Shown piece after piece: positions 40,870 to 60,712 of a DNA stretch of 64,000 nt. This stretch comes from Chrysomallon squamiferum (Eukaryota > Mollusca > Gastropoda > Neomphalida > Peltospiridae). Below the pieces are notes generated by a model, which had not been told where the DNA came from, did not search any database, and worked only from the letters and a program-made list of their open reading frames with translations. A program made the position numbers and the translations under genes. The stretch is from the NCBI GenBank assembly GCA_012295275.1, contig CM022672.1, positions 29,829,059 through 29,893,058 of the forward strand, written 5' to 3'. The number at the start of each line of letters is the position of its first letter. Position 1 is the stretch's first letter.

Positions 40870-41410
40870 ATGGATAACAGAACAGAAAAGAAAGCGTGGC
40901 CTTACCCAACCCGTAAAACAACGTGTAGCATTCCGGCAGTGACTTTTAACCAATCAAATCTGTCCGCAGTGAAGTGTGTCGTTAGTAACTTTTCGACGAA
41001 TACAGATGCCTTCGAAGTTGTCAGAATCGTCACCTTGATCAGCAATCACGAGGTAATTTCGGAAAATGTGAATGTTGTCCCACAGTTCTTCTGCTTGGAC
41101 ATGACTCGCGAGTATTCAGACCACAGCAACACGTTGACGACGCTGATTCCAAGGAAGTTTTGTAGGATTCTGGCTGCAAAGGAGTCTGATAGTTTTATGC
41201 TAATGAATAACACCACGACCTGCTGCCGGAATAAAGGAAGGACAGTCGGGCTGATTCTGTTAACAGTGACCACTAAAGACTTCACCTTTCCATACATTCC
41301 TCTCACATTTTGACACACCCTCCACCACAAGGACGACCTCCTGAACCCAAAGAGTCGTCCCACTCGTTTTCTTCTTCTAAGGTAAACACGACATCTTCCA
41401 TCAACTCTGA
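40870..41410 (+). pseudogene. Degenerate extracellular-type ORF, block 2
   Basis: The most open copy: 147 codons from 40870 to 41313, reading PAVTFNQSNLSAVKCVVSNF, FEVVRIVTLISNHEVISENV and DFTFPYIP. A one-base deletion (ATTCCTCTCAC versus ATTCCCTCTCAC) then shifts it out of the Pro/Ser tail. The continuous 5' part depends on a deletion relative to block 3, so it may not be an intact gene. No signal peptide is visible. Function unknown; it resembles a cysteine-containing extracellular domain. Substitutions between copies fall on all codon positions, arguing against strong constraint. Confidence 0.35.
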
Positions 41411-42324
41411 ATAAACACAACCGGCTTTTATCAGTGAACAATACCGTCTGCTAGATGTTACGTCTGCAAACACCGGTCCTCAAGTTGCAGTGTCACTCTT
41501 GGTCTCTCTGTCCTTGTCTGTCTGATGTCGTATTTCTCTTTAAGTTTACAGCACAGTACGGGAACAAACAAAGGTTCTTTGGATAAAAGCAAAGATAGCC
41601 CCGAACAGTGCAGACCCACGGCTTGTTTGACGTTGTTACAGTTGTCATTCGTGGCAGTCTTGTGGTGATTTTGTTGTCATTGTAGATGTGTGACGTGTTA
41701 TGCCGTCTATGTCGTATTCTATACATTAGCTGCATGTGTCATTACTGCTCTTCATAAAGCACGTGCTTTTCATTTTTTCGCGCTTTCTCATTTTAACCGG
41801 CTTAACGTAGATCATTATTCCTCAAACACTGTTGTTTCGTTTCCCTTTGTGTTTTGCACTATTAAATTTCAACTAGCTTTACAGTTTTTCTAAAATTTCA
41901 TTTATGCAGTCGTAAAATATATTTTGGTCATGTTCTGCGTCTAGTGTTTTTGTTCTCACATCGAAAGTATCTATTTATTAAAATATTTTAAAAACATCAT
42001 TGAATTTCCATAAACCTTTATTCTGACTTTAGTCGAACTGCAAATTTCTATAATACAGCATTATTGAACTATTTGAACGTACATGTAAGCTGTGAATGGA
42101 TGAACATCTACAAAGCAGAAACTGGCTGACACTGCTCTCTGACAGAGAGCAACCCAGAACAACTTGTACAAGCCGAGCGTAGGTGAAACATCGATGTAAT
42201 GTATCACATAATTTGCATATAAAATATTTATTGCTGCAAATCAATAAGGAAGAACTATTCCCTGATTTTGTAGCAAATAATTACAACACCATATATACTC
42301 ATCAAAATTTATCAAAGTGACTAT

Positions 42325-42455
<131 letters not shown>

Positions 42456-42790
42456 ATATTTTTATAATGTTTAATATTTTATCCAGAATTCAAGTCTTTG
42501 TAACCCCCATTATAGTTCGTATAAGATTATAATATTTTATCCATAATTTAAAACTTTATAATTCCAAGCGAATCCCCAAGTTTCTGAGGATCCTCTTTTG
42601 TCTTAATCTCATTAGTTAACATATTAACACTAACACTCTCACGCTCAGACAGGCTCGAATTTTGAAATCTAAGCCTGTGATAAATCAGCTTCGACTTCCA
42701 GAATTGTCAGTCATATTTGAAATAATTAAACTGTATCTTTGCTGATATGAACAAATAGTGTATATATAATCTGAATACATGTCTTTGCTC

Positions 42791-42816
42791 CGCCATTTTA
42801 TTCTTGCGTGACGTCA
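42791..42816. promoter_or_regulatory. YY1-like + CRE pair, block 2
   Basis: CGCCATTTTA at 42791-42800 and TGACGTCA at 42809-42816, about 2.2 kb upstream of gene B exon 1. Confidence 0.38.
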
Positions 42817-43542
42817 TTGTGTTTAGGCCGAACTGATTCATTCTAAAGTTTCTTATAATGTCTTGGGGGGCGGGAAATGTTTTTATCAGTTCTCTACATA
42901 CACAGTGATGTCATGAATACAATTTTTGAGGTACAAAAGTCATATTCTGATTCTGCTACTAATAATATTAGTACATTACGGTCATGATATATTTTCAAAG
43001 AAACAACAGCAACAGGAATCGATTATTATTGTTGTCTCAAGCGTCTTGTGTTAATCTCTATAAAACCTGTTCTTCATCAGTAAATTATGCTTACCAGAAG
43101 AAAAGAAATTAAAATGTTTATCTTGTCGTTATTTTAAAGAGACTGTTATCGTGAAAATAAAAATGTTAGAAAGAAAAAAAAAAGAAATAAAGAAAAAGTT
43201 AACGTCATTTTATACGTTGTGGTTTTTAACCATTCACGTCTAGAGCGCATGTGCACAGCATTTACACAATTGCTATTGTACACCATCAGTAATTATTTTA
43301 TTATTATTATTATTATTATTATTACTGGTGTTATTGTTGTTGTTGTTGCTATTGCTGTTATTTTTATTATTTGTTATTTATTTATTTTTTTAGTAGTAGT
43401 AGTAGTAGTAGTAGTAGTTAGTAGTAATAGTTTTAGGACTAGTAGTAGTAGTAGAAGTAATAACTAACAAGGTAAGTTGTAATAGTATTGGCTGTGATAG
43501 TAGTAGTTTTAGAATTAATACATTATTTATTTCATTATTACC

Positions 43543-43599
<57 letters not shown>

Positions 43600-44209
43600 T
43601 TTATTTTTTTTTTTTATTTTTTATTTATTTATTTATTTTATTAGCTAATTTATTTTAATTTTAATTTAATTTTATTTTTGACGTCAAATACTAACGCTAA
43701 TTTACGAAACAATTATTAGCACAAACCCAGATCTGCATAGAGTATTTATACCAACAATAATATAACTGGTAAACAGGATTACAAAAAATACGTTAATGTC
43801 TCTATAACTGTACATCATATTAAAAATTACATATTAACTTCCGTGTAAAATTATAATAGGAAAATAACTGATGCTTCACAAAACTGAAGTAAATAAAAAA
43901 TATATATTTTATTATTGCTATTATATCTTGATTAATTAACACCGTGACAATATCGAATATCGATTCACGTCTTTTCATTGCTGTTGAAGATCATTAATTT
44001 TGTATTTTCATCGCATTAATCTTTTGTGTCAGTTTAAAAATACTAAAAGTGAAAGAGCATGTTCTATTCATTATGAAATAATTTTCCCCAGAAGAGTTAT
44101 CAGGCTGTTTGTCTTATCATCTACTGGACTCAGGAGAAGGCAAAAGCTTATACGTGCTTCTAAGCGTGTACTGGATATGTGCTATTACCTACGTATTATA
44201 CGGTACGTT

Positions 44210-44324
<115 letters not shown>

Positions 44325-44608
44325 TTTGTTTAATTATTTATTATTTATTCGTTCATTTATTCATTTATTGGTTCATGTATTCATTTATTTGTTATTATTT
44401 ATTCAAGGACTTGTGTATTATTATTGTTGTTTTTTGTTGTTTTATTTGATTATCTCTGGTTCATTTTTCACTCATTCTCTTTTTCTTTTTCTGTTTGTTT
44501 GTTTCTGTTTATTTTGTTATTGTTTTTTCAATATAGTTTTATATATATAATTTTACTTCTATATTAAAATATCTTTCTTCCTTTATTTTTTTTCATTTTT
44601 CGATTTAT

Positions 44609-44609
44609 G

Positions 44610-44666
<57 letters not shown>

Positions 44667-44698
44667 GTCTGTCTGTCTGTCTGTCTATCTATTTATTT
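44609..44698. repeat. (ATCT)n/(GTCT)n microsatellite
   Basis: About 15 ATCT units, then GTCT and ATTT units. Gene A has a shorter version near 29105-29160. Confidence 0.9.
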
Positions 44699-44821
44699 AT
44701 CTATCTGTCTTTTCTTGTTTATCGTTAATTTTTTTTTTTTTCTGCACTTAAAATTAATTTAGCTTATTTTTATTTACTTTATTAGAACATTTCTTCCAAT
44801 TTTGTTTTAAATTCTATTCTA

Positions 44822-44960
<139 letters not shown>

Positions 44961-45877
44961 AGCCCACTTTAAAATATTTATGGTTGTGTCTACATTGACC
45001 GTATATTTCAGAAATGAAACTGTTTTAATATTCGTTACAGATGATCAGATACATAAGTCTTGGATTTATGTTCGTCTTGTTTCAAGGTAAGTAATAAATT
45101 AATTTTAAGTTAATAATAAAATTTGCAGATTTTGTGTGGTAAATCGCAGATATATAGATAGATAGATAGATAGATAGACAGATTAGGTTGAGGAATAACT
45201 GATTGCGGTTAAATTAAATTTAATCATTACATAGATGAAAACTTAATCTTACTTGATAACAAGATGGAATTCAATCAATGATGTGTTCTCCGTTGTTATT
45301 TACCACTTCTTCCCAACGGTCAATAAGTTTTTCGATGCCTCTGCAATAAATTTTAATCAATTATGAACCCAGTGGCGTATTCCTCAACCCAGTAAACAAA
45401 CATTTACGTTTAAATCTTGAGTTGTGAACAAATCGATTTTTACATACTTACAAGTAATTTCATTTTTATCCTTATTTTATTTGATTTTAATTTTTATTTT
45501 ATTTTATTTATTTATTGATTATGTTTATTTGTTGTTTTACTTATTATTTATTTATTCATTTATCTTTATTTATGTTTTTTTCTATTATTTATTTATTTAT
45601 TTTTTTTTTTTTATTTTTTTATTAATTAATTTCTTCATTTATTTTTTGTTTCTTCAATTCTTCAAATTCTTGTCTTTTTAAAGTGTATGTTACTATGTTG
45701 TTACCTTAAAAAAAAATGTAGTGTAAATATAATATGTCATTTCCGAGTGACTGTTCTGTTACTTTCATGTTAATGTTACATGTAGTTCGGTTAATAATAT
45801 TACAGCGATTTAACACATTTTCTACAGTTAATCTATTTCTACGGGTGTAAGTCTGTGCGCGAATTTGTAGGTGTATC

Positions 45878-45892
<15 letters not shown>

Positions 45893-45937
<45 letters not shown>
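45893..45937. repeat. (GT)n in gene B intron 1
   Basis: About 22 GT units. Confidence 0.92.
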
Positions 45938-45938
<1 letters not shown>

Positions 45939-47056
45939 CCCCACATGATGTCCTACTAAATAAATATACATATAACTCTTTGATTTATTAAAAATGCATC
46001 ACAAAATTATCGCTTTAGTTCAGACACTGCCAAGAGAAGGAATTAAAAGCATATTTAATATTTCAGTGGCTATTAATTTGCCACTTTCAACTCATAGATG
46101 TAGCAGATTGCGTGTATAGCTTTTACTGGACTAGCTTGTGAATATGTGTGTGTGTCTCTGTGTTTGTGTGTGTGTGTGTGCGCGCGCGCGTGTATGTGTG
46201 CTTGTCGAAAGAGAGACACCCAGTGATTAAATTCAAAACCTTTTAGAGGAGAGCTTGTGAAAATATGTGTTTGTGCGTGTATGTGTGCATGTTTCAATTC
46301 AGTTTTTCCTGTATTTGTTTTTAACGTGTGTGTTTGTTTGTTTTTCTCAGTCATCACCGGGACACCGTCAACGCCCGTAGTTTTGTATCTGCACACAGAA
46401 ACACGAAGCTGGAACGAGGCTAATTACCAATGTGAGAAAGACGAGCAGCGATTGGTTACTGTAAAGGACAGCGCTAAAAACCAGACTCTTTACGACATTG
46501 TTACTGAGTGGAAAACCGATCATGTTATGCAAGAAGATATAATTAATATTTAGTTTTTTTAATCTTCTGTCTTTTAAATTAGAGCTGTTGTGTTGTTGCC
46601 ATTCTCATATCAGTATGTACCGTGTAAAAATCGTGAAGCATTAGATCTACTGTAACAGAGTGTGTGTGGGTGGGTGTGAGTGTGTTTGTGTGTGTTAATG
46701 TATTGTACAATGACTCCAATTAATTTGATACGTAAGTTATTTTAAAGTGCAGATACAGATATAATGGCTTGTCTCACAAATGTTTCACAAAAAATTATTT
46801 AAAATTTAATAGATATATTCAAAACCAAAGAATACATACTGTGCAGTTTATCTCAAATTTAAAAAAGCACTTATCAGTGAGAAATTTGAGTTTTAGTTTG
46901 TAGTATGACAGTTTGGAAGTTCGAACACCGCTAGGAACTCTCACTAACTATTTGTTTTGGGCTGCGCTCTTCTATTGATTTATCATTGGTATTCTATACA
47001 CCTTTCTGATGATGCTATTCAAGCATACTACTCACACACACATACAATAAAAAACA

Positions 47057-47057
<1 letters not shown>

Positions 47058-47103
<46 letters not shown>

Positions 47104-47132
47104 TAATAATAATAAAAATAATAATAATTATA

Positions 47133-47164
<32 letters not shown>

Positions 47165-47231
47165 CATCATCATTATCATTATAATTATTATTGTTCTTGT
47201 TATTATCAATTACTTTTTTGTTTTTTTTTTG

Positions 47232-47267
<36 letters not shown>

Positions 47268-47272
47268 GTATT
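47058..47272. repeat. (AAT)n/(ATT)n block in gene B intron 2
   Basis: AAT units followed by ATT units, homologous to 31134-31393. ORFs of poly-Ile through it are artefacts. Confidence 0.88.
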
Positions 47273-48270
47273 ATACAGCTAATTGAGAAAGCCAGTTAAC
47301 AGCGTCATTGAACCTGGTTTCCTCTTTGATATCAATATTCAGTGAAAATCACAAACTGGTGGAAACGCACATACCATAGCCATGGTCAATTAAGTTGAAT
47401 ATTCTTTGTAATGTAAATATAACTAAAATTGTTTTCCTATTTACAAATGAAAATATACTGCTGGTAGCTAGCTGTTCTTTCTCACAACAGCAAGAAAAAA
47501 TATTAGTAATAATAACAATAACAACAACAACAGCAGCAGCAGCAGCAAAAAGAACAACATCAACAGTAAATAATAATAATAATGATAGTAAAAACAAGAA
47601 GAAGAACAACAAGAAGAAATATCAGAATAATAATAAATAATAATTTAAAATAATAATAATACAAACAAAATACTTAAATTTACTGCCAGTAATTTACACC
47701 AACATTTCCAATGTGCCTGGTGTTTCTTTAACAACGTCATTTTATTGGTGACGTCAAATCATTGAACATTTATTAATACGTCAGCTTTGTAATAATAATA
47801 AAAATAATAATAATAACTAAATGAAATAGAAATAGAAATAAAATTACGTTCACAGGATTTCTATTAAGCGTTTTAATATATTCGTCTTTGTATCGAAAAT
47901 ATTCGCAAAGCCGATTCACTTTTCGGAAACTTCCGTAATCAGACAATGACGTCAACAATGCATTGACGTGCACGTCGTAAAATACACAGCGACAGTATTG
48001 AAACTTAATGTTCTTGCTTTTGTGAAAAATTATATAGTTTGCAACAAAGGTGAAATATTTCTTACACACAACAGAATACTGCTATTTCTAAAATCATTGT
48101 TTAACATTTTCTTATTTATTGTTTTATTTATTTATTAGTATTATTAGTATTACTGTTGTTGTTGTTGTTGTTGTTGTTCTTACTGGTATTAGTGTTTATC
48201 ATCATCATCATTATTACTATTATTATTATTATTCTTTATATATTTATTTATTTATTATTATCATCATCAA

Positions 48271-48310
<40 letters not shown>

Positions 48311-48589
48311 TTATTTATTGATTTATTTATTATTCAGAGATGGTGATATATGGTTCGGACTGTACTATGACGTAGATCAAGCTAATTACAGCTGGACGGA
48401 CTGTACTGAGCTGGGAAGCTTGACGATTTGGGACTCATCGGAACCAAACTATATAAAACAAGACAGGTGCATACGAATACACACAGACACGTTTAAATGG
48501 AGAACGTGGCCTTGTGAACATTATCACCACTACATCTGCGAAGTGCCTCTAGGTGTGTAGTAACAACAATAACAATAACAACAACGACG

Positions 48590-49670
48590 ACAACATAATA
48601 ACAGCAGTAGTAGTAGTAGTAATAGTAGATATAGCTGTAGTTGCAGTAGTAGTTGTTGTTGTTCTAGATGTAGTAGTACCAACAATAGTAATAGCATCCA
48701 GGGCAGTAAATCTAATCCTAGTTTGTTTAGTATAAGAAGCGACAGCAGTTTTATTAGTACTAAAACTGGAATAGAACAATAATAGCTTATACTCTCGTTT
48801 TGTTTAATAGTTTGGCTTTATCATTTATCCATAAGAGTACTGGTAGTAGTAGTAGTTGTAGTAGTAGTAGTAGTAGCAGTAGCAGTAATAGTCATAGTCA
48901 TGGTAGTTTTAGTAGTAGTACAAGTAGTAGATAGCAATAGCATTCGTATTAAAACTAGAGCAGAACAATAATATTTGATACTCTGACTATTTTGTAATAG
49001 TTATAATAATAGCTGTATTGTTGATACTATTATCCGCAGAAGTACTAATACTAGTAGTTGCAGTAGTAATAGCGAAAATAGTCGTAGAGATCCATAGTAT
49101 TAGAACTACAATAAAACAATAATAACTGATACTCTCACCGTTTTGAAATAGTTATAGTAATAGCTGTATTCTTATTATCGTTATCCACAGTAGTAGTTTG
49201 ACTAGTAGTAGTTGTAGGAGTAGTAGCGGTAGTACCAGTACTAGACAGCAATGGTATTAGTAATAGAGCAATATTAGTTTACACTCTCACTATATTATAA
49301 TAGTTATAGTAACAGCAGTATCGTTGTTATTATCGTAGTGGTAGTAGTAGAAGCACTAACAGTAGTAACAGTTGTACTAGCAGTAGTAGTAATTTAATCA
49401 GTAATAGTAGTTGTAGTAGGAACAGTAATAATATGAGTAATAGCTATTGTAAAAATAACACCAGCTTCTGTAGTAGTACTTGTAATAGTATAGGATAAGA
49501 ACTAGCAACAGCAGTAGTAGGAGTGGTAGAAGTAGTGACGGTAGTAAGTAGTAGTAATAGAAGAGGTAGTAGCAGTAGTGGTGGTAGAGGTAGTGACGAT
49601 AATAAGAGAGGTAAAAGTAGTAGTAGGAGCAGGAGGAGTAGAAGTTGTTCTTGTCGTCGTTGTTGTATAG
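48590..49670. repeat. (TAG)n-rich intron 3 of gene B
   Basis: Homologous to gene A intron 3, with indels in the trinucleotide runs. ORFs rich in Ser/Arg or Leu through it are artefacts. Confidence 0.85.
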
Positions 49671-50306
49671 CTGAAATTGTAACCACGTTTACAGGTGAAA
49701 CTGTAGTTTTTTTGTTTTTTTTTCTTTTTTTTTTCAGATTCTTGCTGGTTTGATGCTTACACACACAAAACTTTAACCGGAGATTTAGTTAATATGGGAT
49801 TAACCGACTTGCCCGGATGTAAGAATATCTGCCTGACAATAGATGAGACAAGCAAAGAGTGCGTGGCCTTCACCTTCACGGAGAAAGCCGAGTGTCTCCT
49901 TTTAATGCAAAACAACGTTTACGTAGACAACAACGTTCCTAGCATGGAATTCTACATGACAGCGACAACATCAGTAAAGCGTTGTTATCTATGTAAGTTC
50001 GATTTTTGTTACAAATGCGTGACTTTTAGCATTAAATTATCAATTCTTTTGTAATAATGCACCACTTTATTACTATAACAGTTCGGCATCCTATAGCAAA
50101 TAACAGCGACCTCTTACATTCAGTTTGTTTATAAAAAAAGTGTGTTAAATATACATTAACGTTACTAGAAATGCAGTGTTGGTTCTATCTTTCAACACTT
50201 GAAAAAAACAAATTCATGTTTCTTTGTAATTTGAATACTATCATTCTTTCACACACACACACACACATGCGTACATTACATACATACATGCATGCATACA
50301 ATACAT

Positions 50307-50506
50307 NNNNNNNNNNNNNNNNNNNNNNNNNNNNNNNNNNNNNNNNNNNNNNNNNNNNNNNNNNNNNNNNNNNNNNNNNNNNNNNNNNNNNNNNNNNNNN
50401 NNNNNNNNNNNNNNNNNNNNNNNNNNNNNNNNNNNNNNNNNNNNNNNNNNNNNNNNNNNNNNNNNNNNNNNNNNNNNNNNNNNNNNNNNNNNNNNNNNNN
50501 NNNNNN
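50307..50506. other. Assembly gap (200 N)
   Basis: Exactly 200 N, probably a placeholder of fixed size. The left flank is a CA/CATA-rich part of lectin intron 4; the right flank is the start of block 3. At least exons 5-6 of gene B and the rest of a block, up to several kb, may be missing here. Confidence 0.95.
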
Positions 50507-51109
50507 CGCCGGAAATATATCGATCTCTTCTTCTTCGAACTTCGTTTGAAAATGAATCACAATGTTTTTCCACTCGATAATCTATGTACAAATGACTGCA
50601 TTCCATGACGTCAGTATTTTCAAAAGACAGGAACCCTAATTCATCACGAAACCGGTAATGACCGCTGTGTAAACGTGACTTCTAAGTCAAGGAAGATTTT
50701 ACGGGGTAAATGGCTGCTACTACTACTACTACTAGTACTACTACTATTACTACTACTACCACTACTACTACTACTATATGATGGTTATTATTACTAATAT
50801 TATTATTGCTATCACAACTATCATTACTAGTATCACTGTTATTACTACTACTACTATTTTTATTATAACTATTGTTATAACGGCTGTAGTGGTGTTCGTG
50901 TTGTTACTGATTCTTACCTGTACCCAGGTCATTCTGAAAGAGAAATTTGACTTGCAGGGTCACTGCGATTTTACCTGATGTAAAACCTGATGGATAACAG
51001 AACAGAAAAGAATGCGTGGCCTTAACCAACCCATAAAACAACGAGTATCTTCGGCTGATTGACACAAAGCTTTATCTGGGCAGTAACATTCCGGCAGTGA
51101 CTTTTAACC

Positions 51110-51587
51110 AATTAAATCTGTCCGCAATGAAATGTGTCGTTCGTAACGCTTCGTCATTAGATATAAAACACTGGTGAGACAAGAACACCTCAGGTGTACG
51201 TTACCAAAAGGTACAAACCACTCGAGAACTTATAGCGACGGATACAGACGCATTCGACGTTGTCAGAATCGTCACCTTCATCAGCAATCACGAGGTAATT
51301 TCGGAAAATGTGAATGTTGTCCCACAGTTCTTCTGCTTGGACATGACTTGCGAGTATTCAGACCACAGCAACACGTTGCCGTTGCTGAGTCCAAGGAAGT
51401 TTTGTAGGATTCTGGCTGCAAAGGAGTCTGTTAGTTTTCTGCTTATGAATGACACCACGACTTGCTGCTGGAATAATGGAAGGACGGTCGGGCTGATTCT
51501 GTTAACAGTGACCACTGAAGACTTCACCTTTCCATACATTCCATCCCACACCTTTACAAACTCTCCACCACAAGCGGCGACCTCCTG
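51110..51587 (+). pseudogene. Degenerate extracellular-type ORF, block 3
   Basis: Third copy of the unrecognised ORF. From 51241 it reads DAFDVVRIVTFISNHEVISE, NVVPQFFCLDMTCEYSDHSN and DFTFPYIPSHTFTNSPPQAA, stopping at TGA (51586-51588) inside the Pro-rich tail. Its 5' part contains ~80 bp absent from block 2, with stops. Opposite-strand ORFs of similar length exist but offer no recognisable domain. Confidence 0.33.
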
Positions 51588-52545
51588 AACCCAAAGAGTC
51601 GTCCTATTCGTTCTCTTCTTCAACTCAGAATAAACACAACCGGCTTTTATCAGTGAACAATACCCTCTGCTAGATGTTACGTTCGCAAACACCGGTCCTC
51701 AAGTTGCAGTGTCACTCTTGGTCTCTCTGTCCTTGTCTGTCTGATGTCGTATTTCTCTTTAAGCTTACAGCACAGTACGGGAACAAACAAAGATTCTTGC
51801 GACAAAGGCAAAGACAGCCCAGAACAGTGCCATACTCACGGCTTGTTTGACGTTGTTACAGTTGTCGTTCGTGGCAGTCTTGTGGTGATTTTGTTATCAC
51901 TGTAGATGTGTGACGTGTTATACCGTCTATGTCGTATTCTATACATTAGCTGCATGTGTCATTACTGCTCTTCATAAAGCACGTGCTTTTCATTTTGTCG
52001 CGCTTTCTCAATTTAACCGGCTTAACGTAGATAATTATTCCTCAAACACTGTTGTTTGTTTCCCTTTGTGTTTTGCACTATTAAATTTCAACTAGCTTTA
52101 CAGTTTATCTAAAATTTCATTTATGCAGTGGTAAAATATATTTTGGTCATGTTCTGCGTGTGTGGTTTTTGTTCTCACATCGAAAGTATTTATTTATTAC
52201 AATATTTTATAAACATCATTGAATTTCCATAAACCTTTATTCTCACCTTTAGTCGAACTGCAAATTTCTATACTACAGCATTATTGAACTATTTGAATGT
52301 ACATATCAGTTGTGAATGGATGAACAAATACAAAGCAGAAACTGGCTGACACTGCTGTCTGACAGAGATCAACCCAGAACAACTTGTACAAGCCGAGAGT
52401 AGGTAAAACATCGATGTAACGTATCACATAATTTGCATATTAAATATTTATTGCTGCAAATCAATAAGGAAGAACTATTCCCTGATTTTGTAGCAAATAA
52501 TTACAAGACCATATATATTCATCAAAATTTATCAAAGTGACTATT

Positions 52546-52681
<136 letters not shown>

Positions 52682-52960
52682 CTTTTATAATGTTTAATAT
52701 TTTATCCAGAATTTAAAACTTTATAATATCAAGCGAATCCCCAAGTTTCTGAGGATCCTCTTTTGTCTTATCCTCATTAGTTAACATATTAACACTAACA
52801 CTCTCACGCTCAGAGAAGCTCGAATTTTGAAACCTAAGCCTGTGATAAATCAGCTTCGACTTCCAGAATTGTCAGTCATATTTGAAATAATTAAACTGAA
52901 TCATTGCTGATACAAACAAATAGTCCATATATAATCTGAATAAATGTCTTTGCTCTTGCA

Positions 52961-52968
52961 TGACGTCA
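52961..52968. promoter_or_regulatory. CRE, block 3
   Basis: TGACGTCA in the homologous position. The adjacent YY1-like site has been deleted (TTTGCTCTTGCATGACGTCA). Gene C may thus differ in promoter activity from A and B. Confidence 0.35.
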
Positions 52969-53519
52969 TTGTGTTTAGGCCGAACTGATTCATTCTAAAG
53001 TTTCTTATGATGTCTTTGGGGGGATGTTTTTATCAGTTCTCTACATACACAGTGATGTCATGAATACAATTTTGGAGGTACAAAAGTCATGTTCTGATTC
53101 CGCTACTAATAATATTAGTACATTACGGTCATGATATATTGTCAAAGAAACAGCAGGAATAGGAATCGATTATTATTGTTATCTCAAGCGTCTTGTGTTA
53201 ATCTCTATAAGACCTGTTCCTCATCAGTAAATTATGCTTACCAGAAGAAAAGAAATTAAAATGTTTATCTTGTCGTTATTTTAAAGAGACTGTTATCGTC
53301 AAAATAAAAATGTTAGAAAGAAAAGAAATAGAAAGAAATAAAAAGTAACCTCATTTTAAACGTTGTGGTTTTTAACCATTCACGTCTAGTCCGCATGTGC
53401 ACAGCATTTACATAATTGCTATTCTACACCATCAGTAATTATTTTATTATTATTATAATAATAATTATTATTACTGGTGTTGTTGTTGTTGTTGTTGTTG
53501 CTATTGCTGTTATTTTTAT

Positions 53520-53672
53520 TATTTGTTATTTATTTATTTATTTATTTTAGTAGTAGTAGTAGTAGTTTTAGTAGTAGTAGTAGTATTAGGAGTAGTAGTA
53601 GAAGTAATAACTAACAAGGTAAGTTGTAATAGTATTGGCTGTGAAAGTAGTAGTTTTAGAAGTAATAAATTA

Positions 53673-53727
<55 letters not shown>

Positions 53728-53772
53728 TTTATTTATTTATTTATTTATTTATTTATTTGTTTATTTATTTTA
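53520..53772. repeat. Compound (TAG)/(ATT)/(TTTA) repeats
   Basis: TAG units, then about 17 ATT units, then TTTA units. Homologous to 43390-43640 in block 2. Confidence 0.88.
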
Positions 53773-54328
53773 TTAGCTAATTTATTTTAATTTTAATTTT
53801 ATTTTATTTTTGACGTCAAATACTAAGGCTAATATACGAAACAATTATTAGCACAAACCCAGGACTGCATAGAATATTTATAGCAACAATAATATAACTG
53901 GTAAACAGGATTACTAAAAAAAATGTAAACATTAACTTCAGTGTTCAACTCCTGAGACTAACTCATAAATATGTAAGCAGGAAAATAACTGATGCTTCAC
54001 AAAACTCAAGTAAATAAAATATATTTTGTTTTATTATTGCTATTATATGTTGTTTAAATAACACCGTGATAATATCGAATATCGATTCACGTCTTTTCAT
54101 TGCTGTTGAAGATCATTAATTTTGCATTTTCATCGTGTCAGTTTAAAAATACTAAAAGTGAAAGAGCATGTTTTATTCATTATGAAATACTTTTCCCCAG
54201 AAGACTTATCAGGCTGTTTGTCATAATCTCTCTTAGCAACTATTGGACTCAGGTGAAGGCAAAAGCTTATACGTGCTTCTAAGCGTGTACTGGATATGTG
54301 CTGTTACCTACGTATTATACGGTACGTT

Positions 54329-54436
<108 letters not shown>

Positions 54437-54518
54437 AAGCCCGCTTTAAAATATTTATGGTTGTGTCTCTTGTTGACCGTATATTTGAGAAATGAAACTG
54501 TTTTAATATTCGTTACAG

Positions 54519-60439
<5,921 letters not shown>

Positions 60440-60706
60440 ACTTGTCGTTCAAATTGAATAAGAAATCAGAACTTTTCACACGATGTTTTTGGTAATCTTT
60501 TCAGTCTTGGATAGAAGTTTTCTGTAGAATTGTGCGAAATTTTGTTTCACTGCTTTTCAAGTTTCAATTTTTATTGTCAGCAAATACTTTTGTTTATTTA
60601 TTTATTTATGTTTAACTCTTTCTTAAAATAACTTTGCGAGTCTAACCAACTCTTAAGAATAATGCTGAATGTTCGTTGTCTTCATAAAACTTTCTAAGGT
60701 TGTAAA

Positions 60707-60712
60707 AATAAA
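60707..60712 (+). terminator. Candidate poly(A) signal of gene C
   Basis: AATAAA about 270 bp past the stop, at the homologous place to gene A. Confidence 0.4.

Larger units (their letters stand above)
45041..49992 (+). pseudogene. Lectin-PAN membrane receptor, gene B (exons 1-4 only)
   Basis: Exons: 45041-45086, 46351-46528, 48338-48552, 49738-49992; lengths 46, 178, 215 and 255 are identical to genes A and C, and the frame is open. They encode the signal peptide MIRYISLGFMFVLFQ, the full lectin domain and the PAN-like domain. Exons 5-6 (stalk, membrane span, stop) are absent, because intron 4 runs into a 200-N gap after which the next block begins. Exon 2 ends in AT|GCAAGA, a GC donor where A and C have GT, so splicing may be weak. 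Coding differences from A are few (Asn to Ile, Phe to Tyr, Arg-His to His-Tyr in exon 3). It may be a truncated pseudogene or a gene broken by assembly; the sequence cannot tell. Confidence 0.75.
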
